NCBI GenBank assembly: GCA_025360005.1
Contig: JANYDA010000054.1
Location: forward strand, 1-64,000
Direction: 5' to 3'
Origin: Fibrobacteria bacterium
GTDB taxonomy: Bacteria > Fibrobacterota > Fibrobacteria > UBA11236
DNA length: 64,000 nucleotides
Positions 45,893 through 54,916 of the stretch are shown here, piece after piece. The position numbers were made by a program, and so were the translations under genes. The first letter of the stretch is position 1. The number at the start of each line of letters is the position of its first letter. The notes below the pieces were generated by a model. The model had not been told where the DNA came from. It ran no database searches and was given only the letters and a program-made list of their open reading frames with translations.

Positions 45893-46516
45893 ATGGAAAT
45901 GCGAACTGGGGCCCGGAGCAAGGGCAACATCCTCTTGGTGGATCGGGATCCGGAAGTCCGGGATCAGGTAACGCGCGTACTTCTTCCCGAGGGATACTCC
46001 GTGTTCCCGGCCGAGGACGGCTATCGGGCCTTTGTGCTGAGCGAATCCCTGGATCGTCCCCTGCATCTGCTCTTGGCGGAGGTGCGGGTGGGCGCGGATC
46101 TGAGCGGCGTGGAATTGGCGCGCCATCTGCAGGTGCTGCGGCCCGGCCTGTTGGTGCTTTACCTCTCCACCGTGCCCGGCAATCCGGAATTGCGCAGGGA
46201 ACTGCAGGCGGCGCTGGATACCTATCTGTCCAAGCCTTTCCCGGGCGATGCCCTGCTGGCCAAGGTAGGGAGGTTGATGGAGAAATCCAGGGCCGCGGCG
46301 CGGGGCGGAAAATCCCGGGAAGCCGAAGCATACGCCCCCGGGGGCGCGCTGGGCGAGATGCAAGCCTGGAAATCCGGGGCCCCGGCGCCGGTTCAAGGCG
46401 TGATCGCGAACCGGCAGGATGTGGGTAACTCGGACGTTACCGTAAGCGCGCAATCCGCGCCTGCGGGAGCGGAGCCGGCGATGATTCTCCCCGCTTCGTC
46501 CCAGAACCTGGCTTGA
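45893..46516 (+). CDS. Receiver-domain protein with Glu at the phosphorylation site
   Basis: A 207-residue protein made of one receiver domain (about 11-128) and an Ala/Gly/Pro-rich tail without an output domain. The acidic pair is D17/D19 (LLVDRDPE) and the conserved Lys is at 114 (YLSKPF), but the position of the phosphoacceptor Asp is Glu63 (LLLAEVRV). This can lock a receiver in an active-like state or mean regulation without phosphorylation. The start at 45893 has GGAGG four bases upstream. It is divergent from the ppk operon and ends inside the convergent MORN lipoprotein gene (124 bp overlap). Confidence 0.8.
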   Translation: MEMRTGARSKGNILLVDRDPEVRDQVTRVLLPEGYSVFPAEDGYRAFVLSESLDRPLHLLLAEVRVGADLSGVELARHLQVLRPGLLVLYLSTVPGNPELRRELQAALDTYLSKPFPGDALLAKVGRLMEKSRAAARGGKSREAEAYAPGGALGEMQAWKSGAPAPVQGVIANRQDVGNSDVTVSAQSAPAGAEPAMILPASSQNLA

Positions 46517-46848
46517 CCGTCGCGATTTCCGTCCGTGAAATGCTCCAGCGATTTCATCTTACCGTTGCGGTGCCAGCGCAAGGAGTAACCTTGGCGGTAC
46601 CCGGCGACGTAGACCTCCAGCGATTCCTTCCCGCCGTCCGGGTACCAGGCCATTTGCAGGCCGTGGCGGAGAGGGGCCTGGCCGGAGGCCAGCAGGTAGG
46701 CGGACTCGGCCTTGATGGCGCCGTCCGCATAACGCTCTTCGCGGACGTCGATCCGCGAGCAGGCGCACAACGCGGATACCAGCAGAAAGGCCGCAAGTGC
46801 GGGCAGAGCCGATGCGGAATTACGTTTGGAAGGAATGGATCGGGGCAT
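46393..46848 (-). CDS. MORN-repeat lipoprotein
   Basis: A 151-residue protein with a signal peptide ending in a lipobox (LVSALCAC at about 23-30), so probably a lipoprotein. The mature part has three or more MORN_2-type repeats (RYADGAIKAES, MAWYPDGGKESLEVY, RWHRNGKMKSLEHF, ARFWDEAGRII). MORN_2 proteins act in envelope or toxin-protection contexts, but no function can be stated. The 3' end overlaps the receiver gene on the other strand. The last ~28 residues are therefore the least reliable. Confidence 0.72.
   Translation of the reverse strand: MPRSIPSKRNSASALPALAAFLLVSALCACSRIDVREERYADGAIKAESAYLLASGQAPLRHGLQMAWYPDGGKESLEVYVAGYRQGYSLRWHRNGKMKSLEHFTDGNRDGQARFWDEAGRIIAGSAPAGADCALTVTSELPTSCRFAITP
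46424..46441. repeat. GGTAAC-N6-GTTACC palindrome, perfect copy
   Basis: GGTAAC-tcggac-GTTACC within the tail of the receiver-domain gene and the end of the overlapping opposite gene, so two coding sequences accommodate it. Confidence 0.7.
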
Positions 46849-47113
46849 GGGACCTCCCGGGCTGGCCGGTTACCGCTCCCAAGCATACCTCGCTGATGTT
46901 GCTGCCCGCTTTCGCGCCTGTTTCGGCGGGCCTTCCATCCCGCGCGGCGCCCCGGCCGCTTTGCTTTTCGGCGCGGAGACGGGCAGACGGGCGTCGCTTC
47001 CGCCAACCTGTAAGCAACAGCGGCGAAACAGGAAACCAACCGCGCCTCCTTATCATTAATGGCGTCGGCGGGACTGCGCCGGAAACAGCCATCATCCGTG
47101 AAAGGGGTTGGGC

Positions 47114-48001
47114 ATGAATACCATCAAGGCAGAGACTACGGAAACCATGGGCACCGGGACCGCCGAGTCGCGGCCGGGATCCGCTTTCCCTTTGGGGGAA
47201 ACCGTCGCGTTACCCGTGTCCGTCAAGGGCTATCCGTGCAATCCGGGCGGCATCCCGCACTTGCTGATGGAAACGGCGGAATACATCGTCCGCTTCGCGA
47301 TGGACTCGCGGGATCTGGACGCCGTTTGCAAGCTCCGCTTCGAGGTTTATAACCTGGAGCTGGATGAAGGGTTGGAGGCCTCCTACCGCACCCACCGCGA
47401 CATCGACGAGTTCGACGCGCAATGCCACCATCTCATCGTGATCCACCGGGCCAGCGGGTCCCTGGCCGGCACTTACCGCATCCAGACCGGGCCCATGGCC
47501 ATGTTGCGGCGCGGTTTCTATTCCGCCCAGGAATTCGATCTCTCCGCCTTCCCGCGCGAGTTCGTCGACAAATGCGTGGAGGTGGGCCGCGCCTGCATCG
47601 CGCGCGAACACCGCAACGGGCGCGTGCTGCAGCTGCTGTGGAAGGGGTTGGCCCGCTACCTGGATTGGAACGGCAAACGCTACCTGTTCGGCTGCTGTTC
47701 GCTCACCAGCCAGGATCCCGCGGAAGGCCGGGCCTTGTATCGCCGCCTCACGGCCTTGGATCACCTGCATCCCACCTTGATAGCCGTGCCCAAACCGGAA
47801 TACGCCTGCGAGGCCGGCATGCTGGAGGTCCTGGATACCCCGCAACCGCGCTTGCCCCGGCTCTTCGAGGGCTACCTCAACCTGGGCGGCCTGGTATGCG
47901 GCGAACCCGCCCTCGATCGCAAATTCAAGACCATCGATTACCTGGTGGTGGTGGATACCCAGGAGATGCCCCAGGGCGTCTACCGGAAAATGCTCGCTTG
48001 A
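47114..48001 (+). CDS. olsB: OlsB-like N-acyltransferase (ornithine-lipid type)
   Basis: A 295-residue GNAT-like acyltransferase related to OlsB, which attaches a 3-hydroxy fatty acid to the alpha-amino group of ornithine (or another amino acid). The family region is at about 55-240 (YIVRFAMDSRDLDAVCKLRFEVYNLEL, AGTYRIQTG, VEVGRACIAREHRNG, LFGCCSLTS). Homology to acyl-homoserine-lactone synthases also exists in this superfamily. The next gene is an OlsA-like acyltransferase, so the ornithine-lipid route is the best reading. The ATG at 47114 has AGGGG upstream. The gene overlaps olsA by four bases (TTGA). Confidence 0.75.
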   Translation: MNTIKAETTETMGTGTAESRPGSAFPLGETVALPVSVKGYPCNPGGIPHLLMETAEYIVRFAMDSRDLDAVCKLRFEVYNLELDEGLEASYRTHRDIDEFDAQCHHLIVIHRASGSLAGTYRIQTGPMAMLRRGFYSAQEFDLSAFPREFVDKCVEVGRACIAREHRNGRVLQLLWKGLARYLDWNGKRYLFGCCSLTSQDPAEGRALYRRLTALDHLHPTLIAVPKPEYACEAGMLEVLDTPQPRLPRLFEGYLNLGGLVCGEPALDRKFKTIDYLVVVDTQEMPQGVYRKMLA

Positions 48002-48858
48002 ATCCGGCCGATGTTCCGCACCGCCGCGGGACGATCGCGGCGGGCATCCGGCTCGCGCTCTTCCTGCTGTGGACGGGTGTCATCATCCTGGCCTGGCTGG
48101 CGCGCGGCCTTTTCATCGCGCCCCGCGCGAGGCCCGCGGCGGCGGCGCATTTCTCCCGCTGGTGGAGCCTGGGCACCTTGCAGCTGTTGGGCCTGCGCGT
48201 CAAGATCCACGGCCGCGTCCCGGACGCGCCCTTTTTCCTGGTGACCAACCATCTGGGTTACCTGGATATCGCCGTCATCGCGTCCCAGGTCCCTTGTACT
48301 TTCGTGTCCAAATCGGAAGTGGCCGGCTGGCCGGTGTTCGGAACGCTGGCTTCGCTGTCCGGCACCCTGTACGTGGATCGGAAATCCAAACGCGATACTT
48401 CGCGCGTCGGCCGTTTGATAGCCGATCATTTCGCCTCCGGCGGAAGCCTCACTCTCTTTCCCGAAGGCACCAGCACGGCGGGTTATGAGGTGGCGCCCTT
48501 CCATTCCGCTTTGCTGGAGTTCCCCGCCGCCGCCCGCTACCCCGTGCATGGCGCAGCGCTCCGCTATCTGGCGCCGCCGGGATTCCCGCCGGCGGCATTC
48601 ACCATGTGCTGGTGGGGCGATGCGGCTTTCCTGCCGCATTTCCTGAACCTGTTCCGCATGCCCGGGATGCGCGCGGAAATAGCCTTCGCTCCGGAGCCGC
48701 TTTCCGGCGCCGATCGGAAAACCCTGGCGGGCGGGCTCCAGGAGGCCGTGGAGGAACGCCTGCGTTACCTGGAGGGGAAGGACGCCAAGGAATCCCCGCC
48801 GCCTGGCCCCGGCCCCCGGATACCCAAGCCATTCCCGGGATCCAAGGTCATGGCTTGA
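47998..48858 (+). CDS. olsA: OlsA-like 1-acyl-glycerol-3-phosphate/lyso-ornithine-lipid acyltransferase
   Basis: A 286-residue membrane-associated acyltransferase of the PlsC family. The catalytic NHLGYLDI (NHx4D) is at about 82-88, the FPEGTST motif at about 157-163, and a hydrophobic N-terminal segment anchors it. In ornithine-lipid synthesis it adds the second fatty acid to lyso-ornithine lipid. The start is TTG at 47998, overlapping the olsB stop as TTGA. No ATG occurs in frame before the catalytic region. It overlaps the penicillin-acylase gene in the same way, so three genes form one translationally coupled unit. Confidence 0.8.
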   Translation: MNPADVPHRRGTIAAGIRLALFLLWTGVIILAWLARGLFIAPRARPAAAAHFSRWWSLGTLQLLGLRVKIHGRVPDAPFFLVTNHLGYLDIAVIASQVPCTFVSKSEVAGWPVFGTLASLSGTLYVDRKSKRDTSRVGRLIADHFASGGSLTLFPEGTSTAGYEVAPFHSALLEFPAAARYPVHGAALRYLAPPGFPPAAFTMCWWGDAAFLPHFLNLFRMPGMRAEIAFAPEPLSGADRKTLAGGLQEAVEERLRYLEGKDAKESPPPGPGPRIPKPFPGSKVMA

Positions 48859-51170
48859 GACGCACACCGGCCGCCGCATTCCGGCGGCTTTCGGCTTGGC
48901 TGGCGAAAGGGATCCCCCTCCTCATCCGCGCCGCGATCCTGTCGCTTTCCTTGGGCCTGGGCCTTCGCAAGCGATCCTTAAAGGAACGGCTCTCCGATTT
49001 CCCCACCGCCGATCTGCCCTTGGGCGCCTGCGTACGCGTGCGTTTCGATAAACATCAGATCCCTTTCGTGGAAGGCGATACCGATCTGGACGCGGCTTTC
49101 GCCTTGGGCATGGTGCATGCGCACTTGCGCCTGGGCCAGATGGAAATCACGCGCCGCCTGGCGCGCGGCACCTTGTCGGAATTGCTGGGGCCCTTCGCGG
49201 TCAGGTTGGATCATTCCCTGCGTAGCCTGGGTCTGGGCCTGGCGGTTCCGGCCATCCGGGCCGGGCTGCCGCCGGCTACGGCCGAATGGCTGCAAGGTTA
49301 TGTGGGCGGCGTGAACGCGTACCAAAAACGGATGCGCAAAAGGCCCCTGGAGTTCATCCTCTTGCGCATTCCCGTGGCGGACTGGAGCGTGGAAGACGTG
49401 CTGTGGGTTTCCCGCCTGGCGGGCGCGGACGTGAACTGGGTGCTGTGGCTGGAGATCCTGGGACTGCGGCGCGCCCACGTGTGGCGGGTGGTATGGGGGA
49501 AAATCCTGGATCTGGGGCTGGCTTCCCCGGCCAGCTTCACGCCCGGCGCCTGGGACGCCTACCTGCCGCGCCTGCTGGGCAAGGTGATCCGCAGCGGCAG
49601 CAATTCCTTCGCGGCCACGGCGGCGGATGGCGGAGCTTGGCTCGCCAGCGATCCCCATCTCGGCGTCATCTCGCCCAATGTCTGGCTGCTGGCGGGTTAC
49701 CGTTCCCCATCCTACCACCTGGTTGGCCTTATGCTGCCGGGCCTGCCGTTCATGGCCTTGGGGCGCAACCGCCGTATCGCCTGGGGCGCGACCAACATGT
49801 ATGCGGCCAGCAGCGATCTGGTGGACGTGGGATCCTTGCCGCGGGAGGCCTTCAGCATGCGCGAGGAAACCATCCATGTGCGCGGTTGGTTTCCCAAGGA
49901 GATCCGATTGCGGCATACCCGTTACGGGCCCGTCATAAGCGACGCGCCTTTCCTGAAAAGCTATCGGGGATCGGCCATTTCCCTGCGCTGGATGGGGCAC
50001 TTGCCCAGCGACGAGATCTCCGCTTTCCTGGCCGCCAACCGGTCCGTCGATTGGCCCTCCTTCAGGGCGGCTTTCCACGGCTATGCCGTATCCGGCATGA
50101 ACGTGGTCTATGCCGACGCCGATGGCAACGTGGGGCAATTGATGGCCGTGCGCCTGCCCCGGCGCATGCGGGGGATTCCCGTAGACCTGCTCACGCAACC
50201 GGAAGATTCCGATCGGGCCTGGTCCCATTTGGCCGATGCCTCTTCGCTTCCCGGCCGGAGCAATCCTCCCGACGGGTTCGCGGTTTCCGCCAACAACCTG
50301 CCGGCGCGCACGGAGTTCCCGGTGGGTTACCTCTTCCCGCCCGGGGACAGGCACGATCGCATCCGCGCCCTGCTCACCGGTAGCCGGGACGTTACCCTGG
50401 AGCGCATCAAGGCCATCCAGGCGGACGTGCATTCCGCTTCCTGCGATCGCGTGCGCAGCCTGCTCTCCGCCCGCATAGAACAGGCCATGGCGGGAGCGCC
50501 CGCCGCGCGCATCGGGACCATGCTGCGTTGCCTGGCGGAATGGGACGGGAGCTATCGCGCCGTCTCCCGCGGGGCTTCCGCATTCCAGCTTATCGTGCAT
50601 GCCTTCGCTGTCCCGTACCTGGAAAGCGGGTACGGCAAGGCGTTGACGGGTTACCTGCTGGCTTCGGAGGCTTTCTACCGCGTGCTGGAAGAAGAGCTCG
50701 CGCGTGATCCCGGGCCTACCCTGTTGGAATCCCTGCGCAAAGGCGTGCTGGTCGCCTATCCCCGCTGGCGCAAGTATCCTACCTGGGGCATATTGCATCG
50801 CATTCGTCCCGCCCATCCGTTGCGGGCCTTGCCGCTGGTAGGACGCTGCTTCGTTTTCGGCGATGCCGCCGCGGAAGGATCCTCGCAAACCGTTTGCAAG
50901 ACCGCGCATCCGGTCACCGGCAAGCCCCACGCCGTCACCTATGGCGCGGTGGCGCGGCATATCTCCGAGTTGGCGGATCCCGACGGGAATCATTTCGCCT
51001 TGCTGGGGGGCCAGGACGGATGGCTGCTCAGCGCCAATAGCCTGGACCTCTGGGCCCAATGGCGGCGGCGCGAGTATGTTAAGCTGCCTTTGCTCCCGGA
51101 ATCGGTGGCGGCGGCATTCCCTTACGTGCTGGTGCTTTCTCCGCCGGCAAGCGGATCGGGAAGCAAATGA
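48855..51170 (+). CDS. Penicillin-acylase-family Ntn hydrolase
   Basis: A 771-residue Ntn hydrolase related to penicillin G acylase, cephalosporin acylases and AHL acylases. The N-terminal segment (LLIRAAILSLSLGLGL) acts as a membrane anchor or signal. The alpha-chain region has the DLDAAFALGMVHAHLRLGQM motif. The processed beta-chain should begin at the Ser of SGSNSF (Ser249), the catalytic nucleophile. ASDPHLGV and WGATN further downstream match the family. It would hydrolyse an amide, perhaps an N-acyl amino acid. The TTG start (48855) overlaps the olsA stop as TTGA, so it may act on products of the olsBA route. That is inference. Confidence 0.82.
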   Translation: MRRTPAAAFRRLSAWLAKGIPLLIRAAILSLSLGLGLRKRSLKERLSDFPTADLPLGACVRVRFDKHQIPFVEGDTDLDAAFALGMVHAHLRLGQMEITRRLARGTLSELLGPFAVRLDHSLRSLGLGLAVPAIRAGLPPATAEWLQGYVGGVNAYQKRMRKRPLEFILLRIPVADWSVEDVLWVSRLAGADVNWVLWLEILGLRRAHVWRVVWGKILDLGLASPASFTPGAWDAYLPRLLGKVIRSGSNSFAATAADGGAWLASDPHLGVISPNVWLLAGYRSPSYHLVGLMLPGLPFMALGRNRRIAWGATNMYAASSDLVDVGSLPREAFSMREETIHVRGWFPKEIRLRHTRYGPVISDAPFLKSYRGSAISLRWMGHLPSDEISAFLAANRSVDWPSFRAAFHGYAVSGMNVVYADADGNVGQLMAVRLPRRMRGIPVDLLTQPEDSDRAWSHLADASSLPGRSNPPDGFAVSANNLPARTEFPVGYLFPPGDRHDRIRALLTGSRDVTLERIKAIQADVHSASCDRVRSLLSARIEQAMAGAPAARIGTMLRCLAEWDGSYRAVSRGASAFQLIVHAFAVPYLESGYGKALTGYLLASEAFYRVLEEELARDPGPTLLESLRKGVLVAYPRWRKYPTWGILHRIRPAHPLRALPLVGRCFVFGDAAAEGSSQTVCKTAHPVTGKPHAVTYGAVARHISELADPDGNHFALLGGQDGWLLSANSLDLWAQWRRREYVKLPLLPESVAAAFPYVLVLSPPASGSGSK

Positions 51171-51231
51171 AAAATTCAAAATGAAAAATTAAAAACGGAA
51201 ATGGGAATGCTAATGTACCTGTATGCCGGCT

Positions 51232-52263
51232 TCAAGCGGGCAGCGACCGCGCCAGGAATTCCAGCGCATGGCCGGATAGGAATGCGCGGAAGCGATCGCG
51301 ATCCCAACCTTCGCCCCGCAGGCAGGTTTCCATTTCCGCCAAGTGCCCCGGGCCGTAGAACCAGGCGGGAGCCCTGATAGGTGCGCCGCGATCGGATCCC
51401 ACGCATACGCGCGCGTCCGGGTACAGGCGGGCGAAGGCGGCTACGGTGGCGCAATAGGCGCGGGTCCAGGCGGCGCGCGCGGTGCCGGTGCGTCTGGCCG
51501 CGAGGGGATCGGGCCCCAGCAAATGCCGCCAACAGGTAACGCCTACGATACCCCGGCGGCGGAAGATCTCCCGCGCGCACTCCTCCGGCAGATTGCGGCC
51601 CACATCCTGGAGGCTTTGCAATCCGGTATGCGAGCACATTACCGGACCCGGGTATTCCGCCAGGCAGGCTTCCGCGTTGCGGCGGCTCATATGCGCTATG
51701 TCGAGGATGATCCCCAGGCGGGCCATTTCCGCCAGCATCTCGCGTCCCAACCCGGTGAGGCCGGTGCGGCTTTCCGGCAGCACGCCCTCGCGGGAGGAAC
51801 CGCCCCAGCGGGTATCCAGGAAGTGGATGGGCTGCAGGGAACGGACGCCGCTTCTCCAAAGCAGCGCCGCGTCCGCGGGGTCGCGCAGATAGCGGAGCGA
51901 TTCCACCGCCAGGAAGCAGGCTTCGCCTCCCCGCGAGACCGCGGCCGGATCCAGATCGGAGGCGGAGAGCAGCAGCCGCGTGCCCGTCGCTTCAAAACGG
52001 AGCCGGAGGGAACCCAAGCTCCGGAAAAGACGCTTGCGCGCGGATTCCGGACGTAACAGGTAGGTTTCGTAGCATACGGCGCCGTAGCCGCGGAAGCCGG
52101 ACGTGGGCGGCGGGACGGGATCCTTTCCCCGGGCGGCGGATGCAAAGGCCGCGGGCCTGAAGCCCTGAATCCGGCGACCCCAAGCGGCGCCTATCCAGGG
52201 TAAAGAAGGATGGACGTGCATATCCAGGAGCGGGTATCCCGGATTGTCATCGGCCGCGTCCAT
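51232..52263 (-). CDS. Membrane dipeptidase (peptidase M19 family)
   Basis: A 343-residue metallopeptidase of the renal dipeptidase family. The first metal motif is DMHVH (residues ~14-18), and GLTGLGREMLAEMARLGIILDIAHMS and CSHTGLQSL carry further conserved residues, with SDRG near the C-terminus. It hydrolyses dipeptides, some with D-amino acids, and can act on cell-wall peptides. No signal peptide is visible, so it may be cytoplasmic. It is convergent with the acylase gene. No operon partner is evident. Confidence 0.82.
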   Translation of the reverse strand: MDAADDNPGYPLLDMHVHPSLPWIGAAWGRRIQGFRPAAFASAARGKDPVPPPTSGFRGYGAVCYETYLLRPESARKRLFRSLGSLRLRFEATGTRLLLSASDLDPAAVSRGGEACFLAVESLRYLRDPADAALLWRSGVRSLQPIHFLDTRWGGSSREGVLPESRTGLTGLGREMLAEMARLGIILDIAHMSRRNAEACLAEYPGPVMCSHTGLQSLQDVGRNLPEECAREIFRRRGIVGVTCWRHLLGPDPLAARRTGTARAAWTRAYCATVAAFARLYPDARVCVGSDRGAPIRAPAWFYGPGHLAEMETCLRGEGWDRDRFRAFLSGHALEFLARSLPA

Positions 52264-52306
52264 CCTTCACATCCATCCGCTATGCGGAGGAAAGCCGGGC
52301 ACCCGT

Positions 52307-54751
52307 TTATCCGCCCATCAGCGCCAGCAACTCGCCGATAAAGGCCTGGTTCTGATGCAAGTCCATTTCCGCGCCCGCCGCTTTTCGGTTCCCGTTCCTG
52401 CGGCCCAGGATGGGTTTGGCCTTGGCGCTCCCTCCTTCAGCCAGATCCAGATCCCGCAACAAATTGTCCATGATGGGTTCCGGCCGGTATTCGGCCGCGC
52501 GCCGCAACGCCGCTTGCCGCAAGGTTTGCAAACGATCCGGGTCCTCCAGCAGGTCCGCCGCCAAGGTGGCCATCTCCGCCGCGCTTTCCGCCAACAGTCC
52601 GCCGCTTTCCCCCGCCAGGATGTCCCGCGGTCCCTTGGTATCGAAAGCCACCGCGGGCAATCCGCACCCCAAGGCTTCCAGCAGCGAACAGGAAAAGGTG
52701 TCGAACCAGGAAGGCAGGATCAACAGATCCGCCGCGGAGTAGGCTTCCGCCAGGCGATCGGCGTCGAGCCAACCCAGGAAAGCCGCCTCCGGGCAGGCGG
52801 CCCGCAAGCGATCCAGGCACGGTCCCGCGCCCGCGAAGGCCAGGCGTGCGTCGGGAATGCGGGCCTTGAGGGCGCGGAAGATTTCCGGAATGTCCAGCAC
52901 GCCTTTTTCCTCGCTGAGGCGGCCCGCATAGAGCAATACCGGGCCGTTGCCGCCGTCCGGATAGACGGTGGCCTTGGCCGCCGCGCGGGGGTGGAATTTC
53001 GCATCGCCCCAATGCGCGGTCAGATGCAGGCGCTCCGGCGCCAGTCCCATGGATTGGGCCGCGAAACTTTCCCGCTGCTCGGAGTTGAGCAGGAACACGC
53101 CGTCGAAACGTTTGTAGAAAGCGCGCAGGAAGCGGCGCAGGCGATCGATCTTGCGTTTATCGTACCGCAGCACCCGCCGCGCGAAATCGAGCCAATCGGA
53201 ATGCGTATAGAAATAGGCGGGCACGTTGAAGGCATGCTTCAGGTACAAGGCGAGCGCGCCCATGGGCGCCTCCGTAGAGCAGATGACGCGATCATAACCG
53301 CCTTCCAGGAAGGCCTTCTGCAATTCCAGCATGCCCGGCAGGCGGATGATCTGGTCCTGGTAGAACGGCAGGGTGAACTCGGATACCGCAGGCAACAGGA
53401 GCAGGTGATCGCCGCTTTGCAGGCCGCCCGGCTTGCCGGTGGCGCAGGCGAGGAAATCCACGGGCAGGTCCCGCCTGCGGGCTTCGCCCAGCATGGCTTG
53501 GAGCACGTGCGATACGCCGTTGCGATCCTCCAGGGTGTCCGTGATCCACAGCGCGCGTTTGGGATGTTCGTATTTGCCCAGCCTGCGCGCGAAGCCTTCC
53601 ACGAACGGCCGTTTGCCGTAAAGGACCTTGGAAGCGGCGAAGGCCGATCCGCCCAACACCACGGCCGCCAGCGCCGGGAAAGGAAGACCGTCGCTCCATT
53701 TGCCGAGATCGATGCCGGCGGGCTCTTTGCCGCGGGACTCGCGCGTCTGTGAAGTTTGTCCCATCAAGGCGCGGAAATGGGTGGGCAGTTCGATCTTACC
53801 CAGGATATCGGCGAAGCCATTAGGCATGCCGTTCTCTTCCATGCGCCTCACCTTGGCCTTGACGCGATCGGTAAGCAGCGAGGTGAGCTGGTTGAACATG
53901 GCGGGCAAGGCCGTGCTGAGCGTCTGCACCAATCGTTCCGGGGAATGCGCCCGCGCGTTGGCGATGGCCTCCATCTGGCCCAGCAGCGGCTTGTAATCCT
54001 GGCTGGTCATCAGTTGCACGAACCAGCCCGGCTTGCGGCCTTGCAGGCATTCATGGAACAGCCCCAGGAAGCGCGAAGTATAACGGTGGCGGCGCAGTTC
54101 GAACATGCCGTTGGCGATGGCCAGGGCCTGGAGTTTTTCCGAGGTGGTTCCGCGATGCAGGAGCAGGCGCAACAGGCCGGGATCCTCCATGTGCAGGGCT
54201 ACCTGGCAGAAATAATCGAGGAAGGCCACGTTGAGTTTTTCCTCTTCGCAATGCGCGCCGTAGGGCCCCATGTCCCCGTCGCGCAAGGCCTGCAAGGCGG
54301 CTTGCGCGCGGGTGAGGCCGCGGCTGCGCCAGTCCGGGGCGTGCAAAAGCGTGCCCGTGGAACCGGGGAAGATGCCCATATGGCAATCCGATCCGCCTGT
54401 GATGCGCTTGCGCCAGGGCTGCGCGCAAAAATCCTCCGGGCGGATGCCCGCGCGCTTGCCGGCGGCTTCCACGGCTTCTTGATCCAGCCCCTCCAGCCAG
54501 GTGATGGTCAGCAGGTTCTGCCAGGATTCGCGCTGGCCGTTCACGCCCTCGAAACGTTCGAAGAGCACGGCGAAGCGATCCATCAGGTCCAGGGAAGGCA
54601 GGCCGCGCGGGCTGTAGAAGTTCAGGGGATGCGCCAGCACGGTGGGGATGTCCTCCGCCGAGGTGAATTCCAGGAATTTGTACAGGTTCTTGCGCAACCG
54701 GTTCAGCTTGGGCTCCTGCTCCGGCGTGAACCCGAAGGTGAGTACATGCAC
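52307..54751 (-). CDS. Glycosyltransferase family 4 with N-terminal PHP-type domain (truncated by TAG)
   Basis: The 814-residue main part of a fusion. Residues 1-120 contain the C-terminal half of a PHP phosphoesterase domain (AHPLNFYS and the metal-binding GSDCHMG), and the second half (about 380-780) is a GT4-type glycosyltransferase with GRLSEEKGVLDIPEIF and SWFDTFSCSLLEALGCGLPAVAFDTKGPRDI (the E-x7-E sugar-nucleotide motif). The first half of the PHP domain lies upstream in frame (54917-55105) but a TAG at 54919-54917 separates it, so a complete metal site cannot form from this product alone. The GTG at 54751 may be a re-initiation site. It follows the glycosidase gene at 55098. Confidence 0.75.
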   Translation of the reverse strand: MHVLTFGFTPEQEPKLNRLRKNLYKFLEFTSAEDIPTVLAHPLNFYSPRGLPSLDLMDRFAVLFERFEGVNGQRESWQNLLTITWLEGLDQEAVEAAGKRAGIRPEDFCAQPWRKRITGGSDCHMGIFPGSTGTLLHAPDWRSRGLTRAQAALQALRDGDMGPYGAHCEEEKLNVAFLDYFCQVALHMEDPGLLRLLLHRGTTSEKLQALAIANGMFELRRHRYTSRFLGLFHECLQGRKPGWFVQLMTSQDYKPLLGQMEAIANARAHSPERLVQTLSTALPAMFNQLTSLLTDRVKAKVRRMEENGMPNGFADILGKIELPTHFRALMGQTSQTRESRGKEPAGIDLGKWSDGLPFPALAAVVLGGSAFAASKVLYGKRPFVEGFARRLGKYEHPKRALWITDTLEDRNGVSHVLQAMLGEARRRDLPVDFLACATGKPGGLQSGDHLLLLPAVSEFTLPFYQDQIIRLPGMLELQKAFLEGGYDRVICSTEAPMGALALYLKHAFNVPAYFYTHSDWLDFARRVLRYDKRKIDRLRRFLRAFYKRFDGVFLLNSEQRESFAAQSMGLAPERLHLTAHWGDAKFHPRAAAKATVYPDGGNGPVLLYAGRLSEEKGVLDIPEIFRALKARIPDARLAFAGAGPCLDRLRAACPEAAFLGWLDADRLAEAYSAADLLILPSWFDTFSCSLLEALGCGLPAVAFDTKGPRDILAGESGGLLAESAAEMATLAADLLEDPDRLQTLRQAALRRAAEYRPEPIMDNLLRDLDLAEGGSAKAKPILGRRNGNRKAAGAEMDLHQNQAFIGELLALMGG

Positions 54752-54916
54752 GCCGATATCCAGATCCGGCAGGGTGCAACTGAACTCGGCGCCGGAGAGG
54801 ACGTCCTCGCCGCGGTCCTGCGCCTGCCAGCAGCTGCGGGCGTTGTTGTGGTTGGTGATCGTGATCGCATCCGCGCCATTGGCCTTGAGGGTGCGGATCA
54901 GCTTGGCGGTGGGCAG

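Noticed and set aside
47013-47056. Weak Pho-like repeats (AGCAAC, CGAAAC, ACCAAC at 11-bp spacing, then TATCAT) before olsB
   Set aside because: Only the AAC part is shared with TGAAAC, so the match could be chance; not listed as a Pho box although the position is suggestive.
47114-48001. Acyl-homoserine-lactone synthase as identity for the olsB-like gene
   Set aside because: The family is related, but the adjacent PlsC-type gene and length fit ornithine-lipid synthesis better, and no LuxR-type regulator is near.
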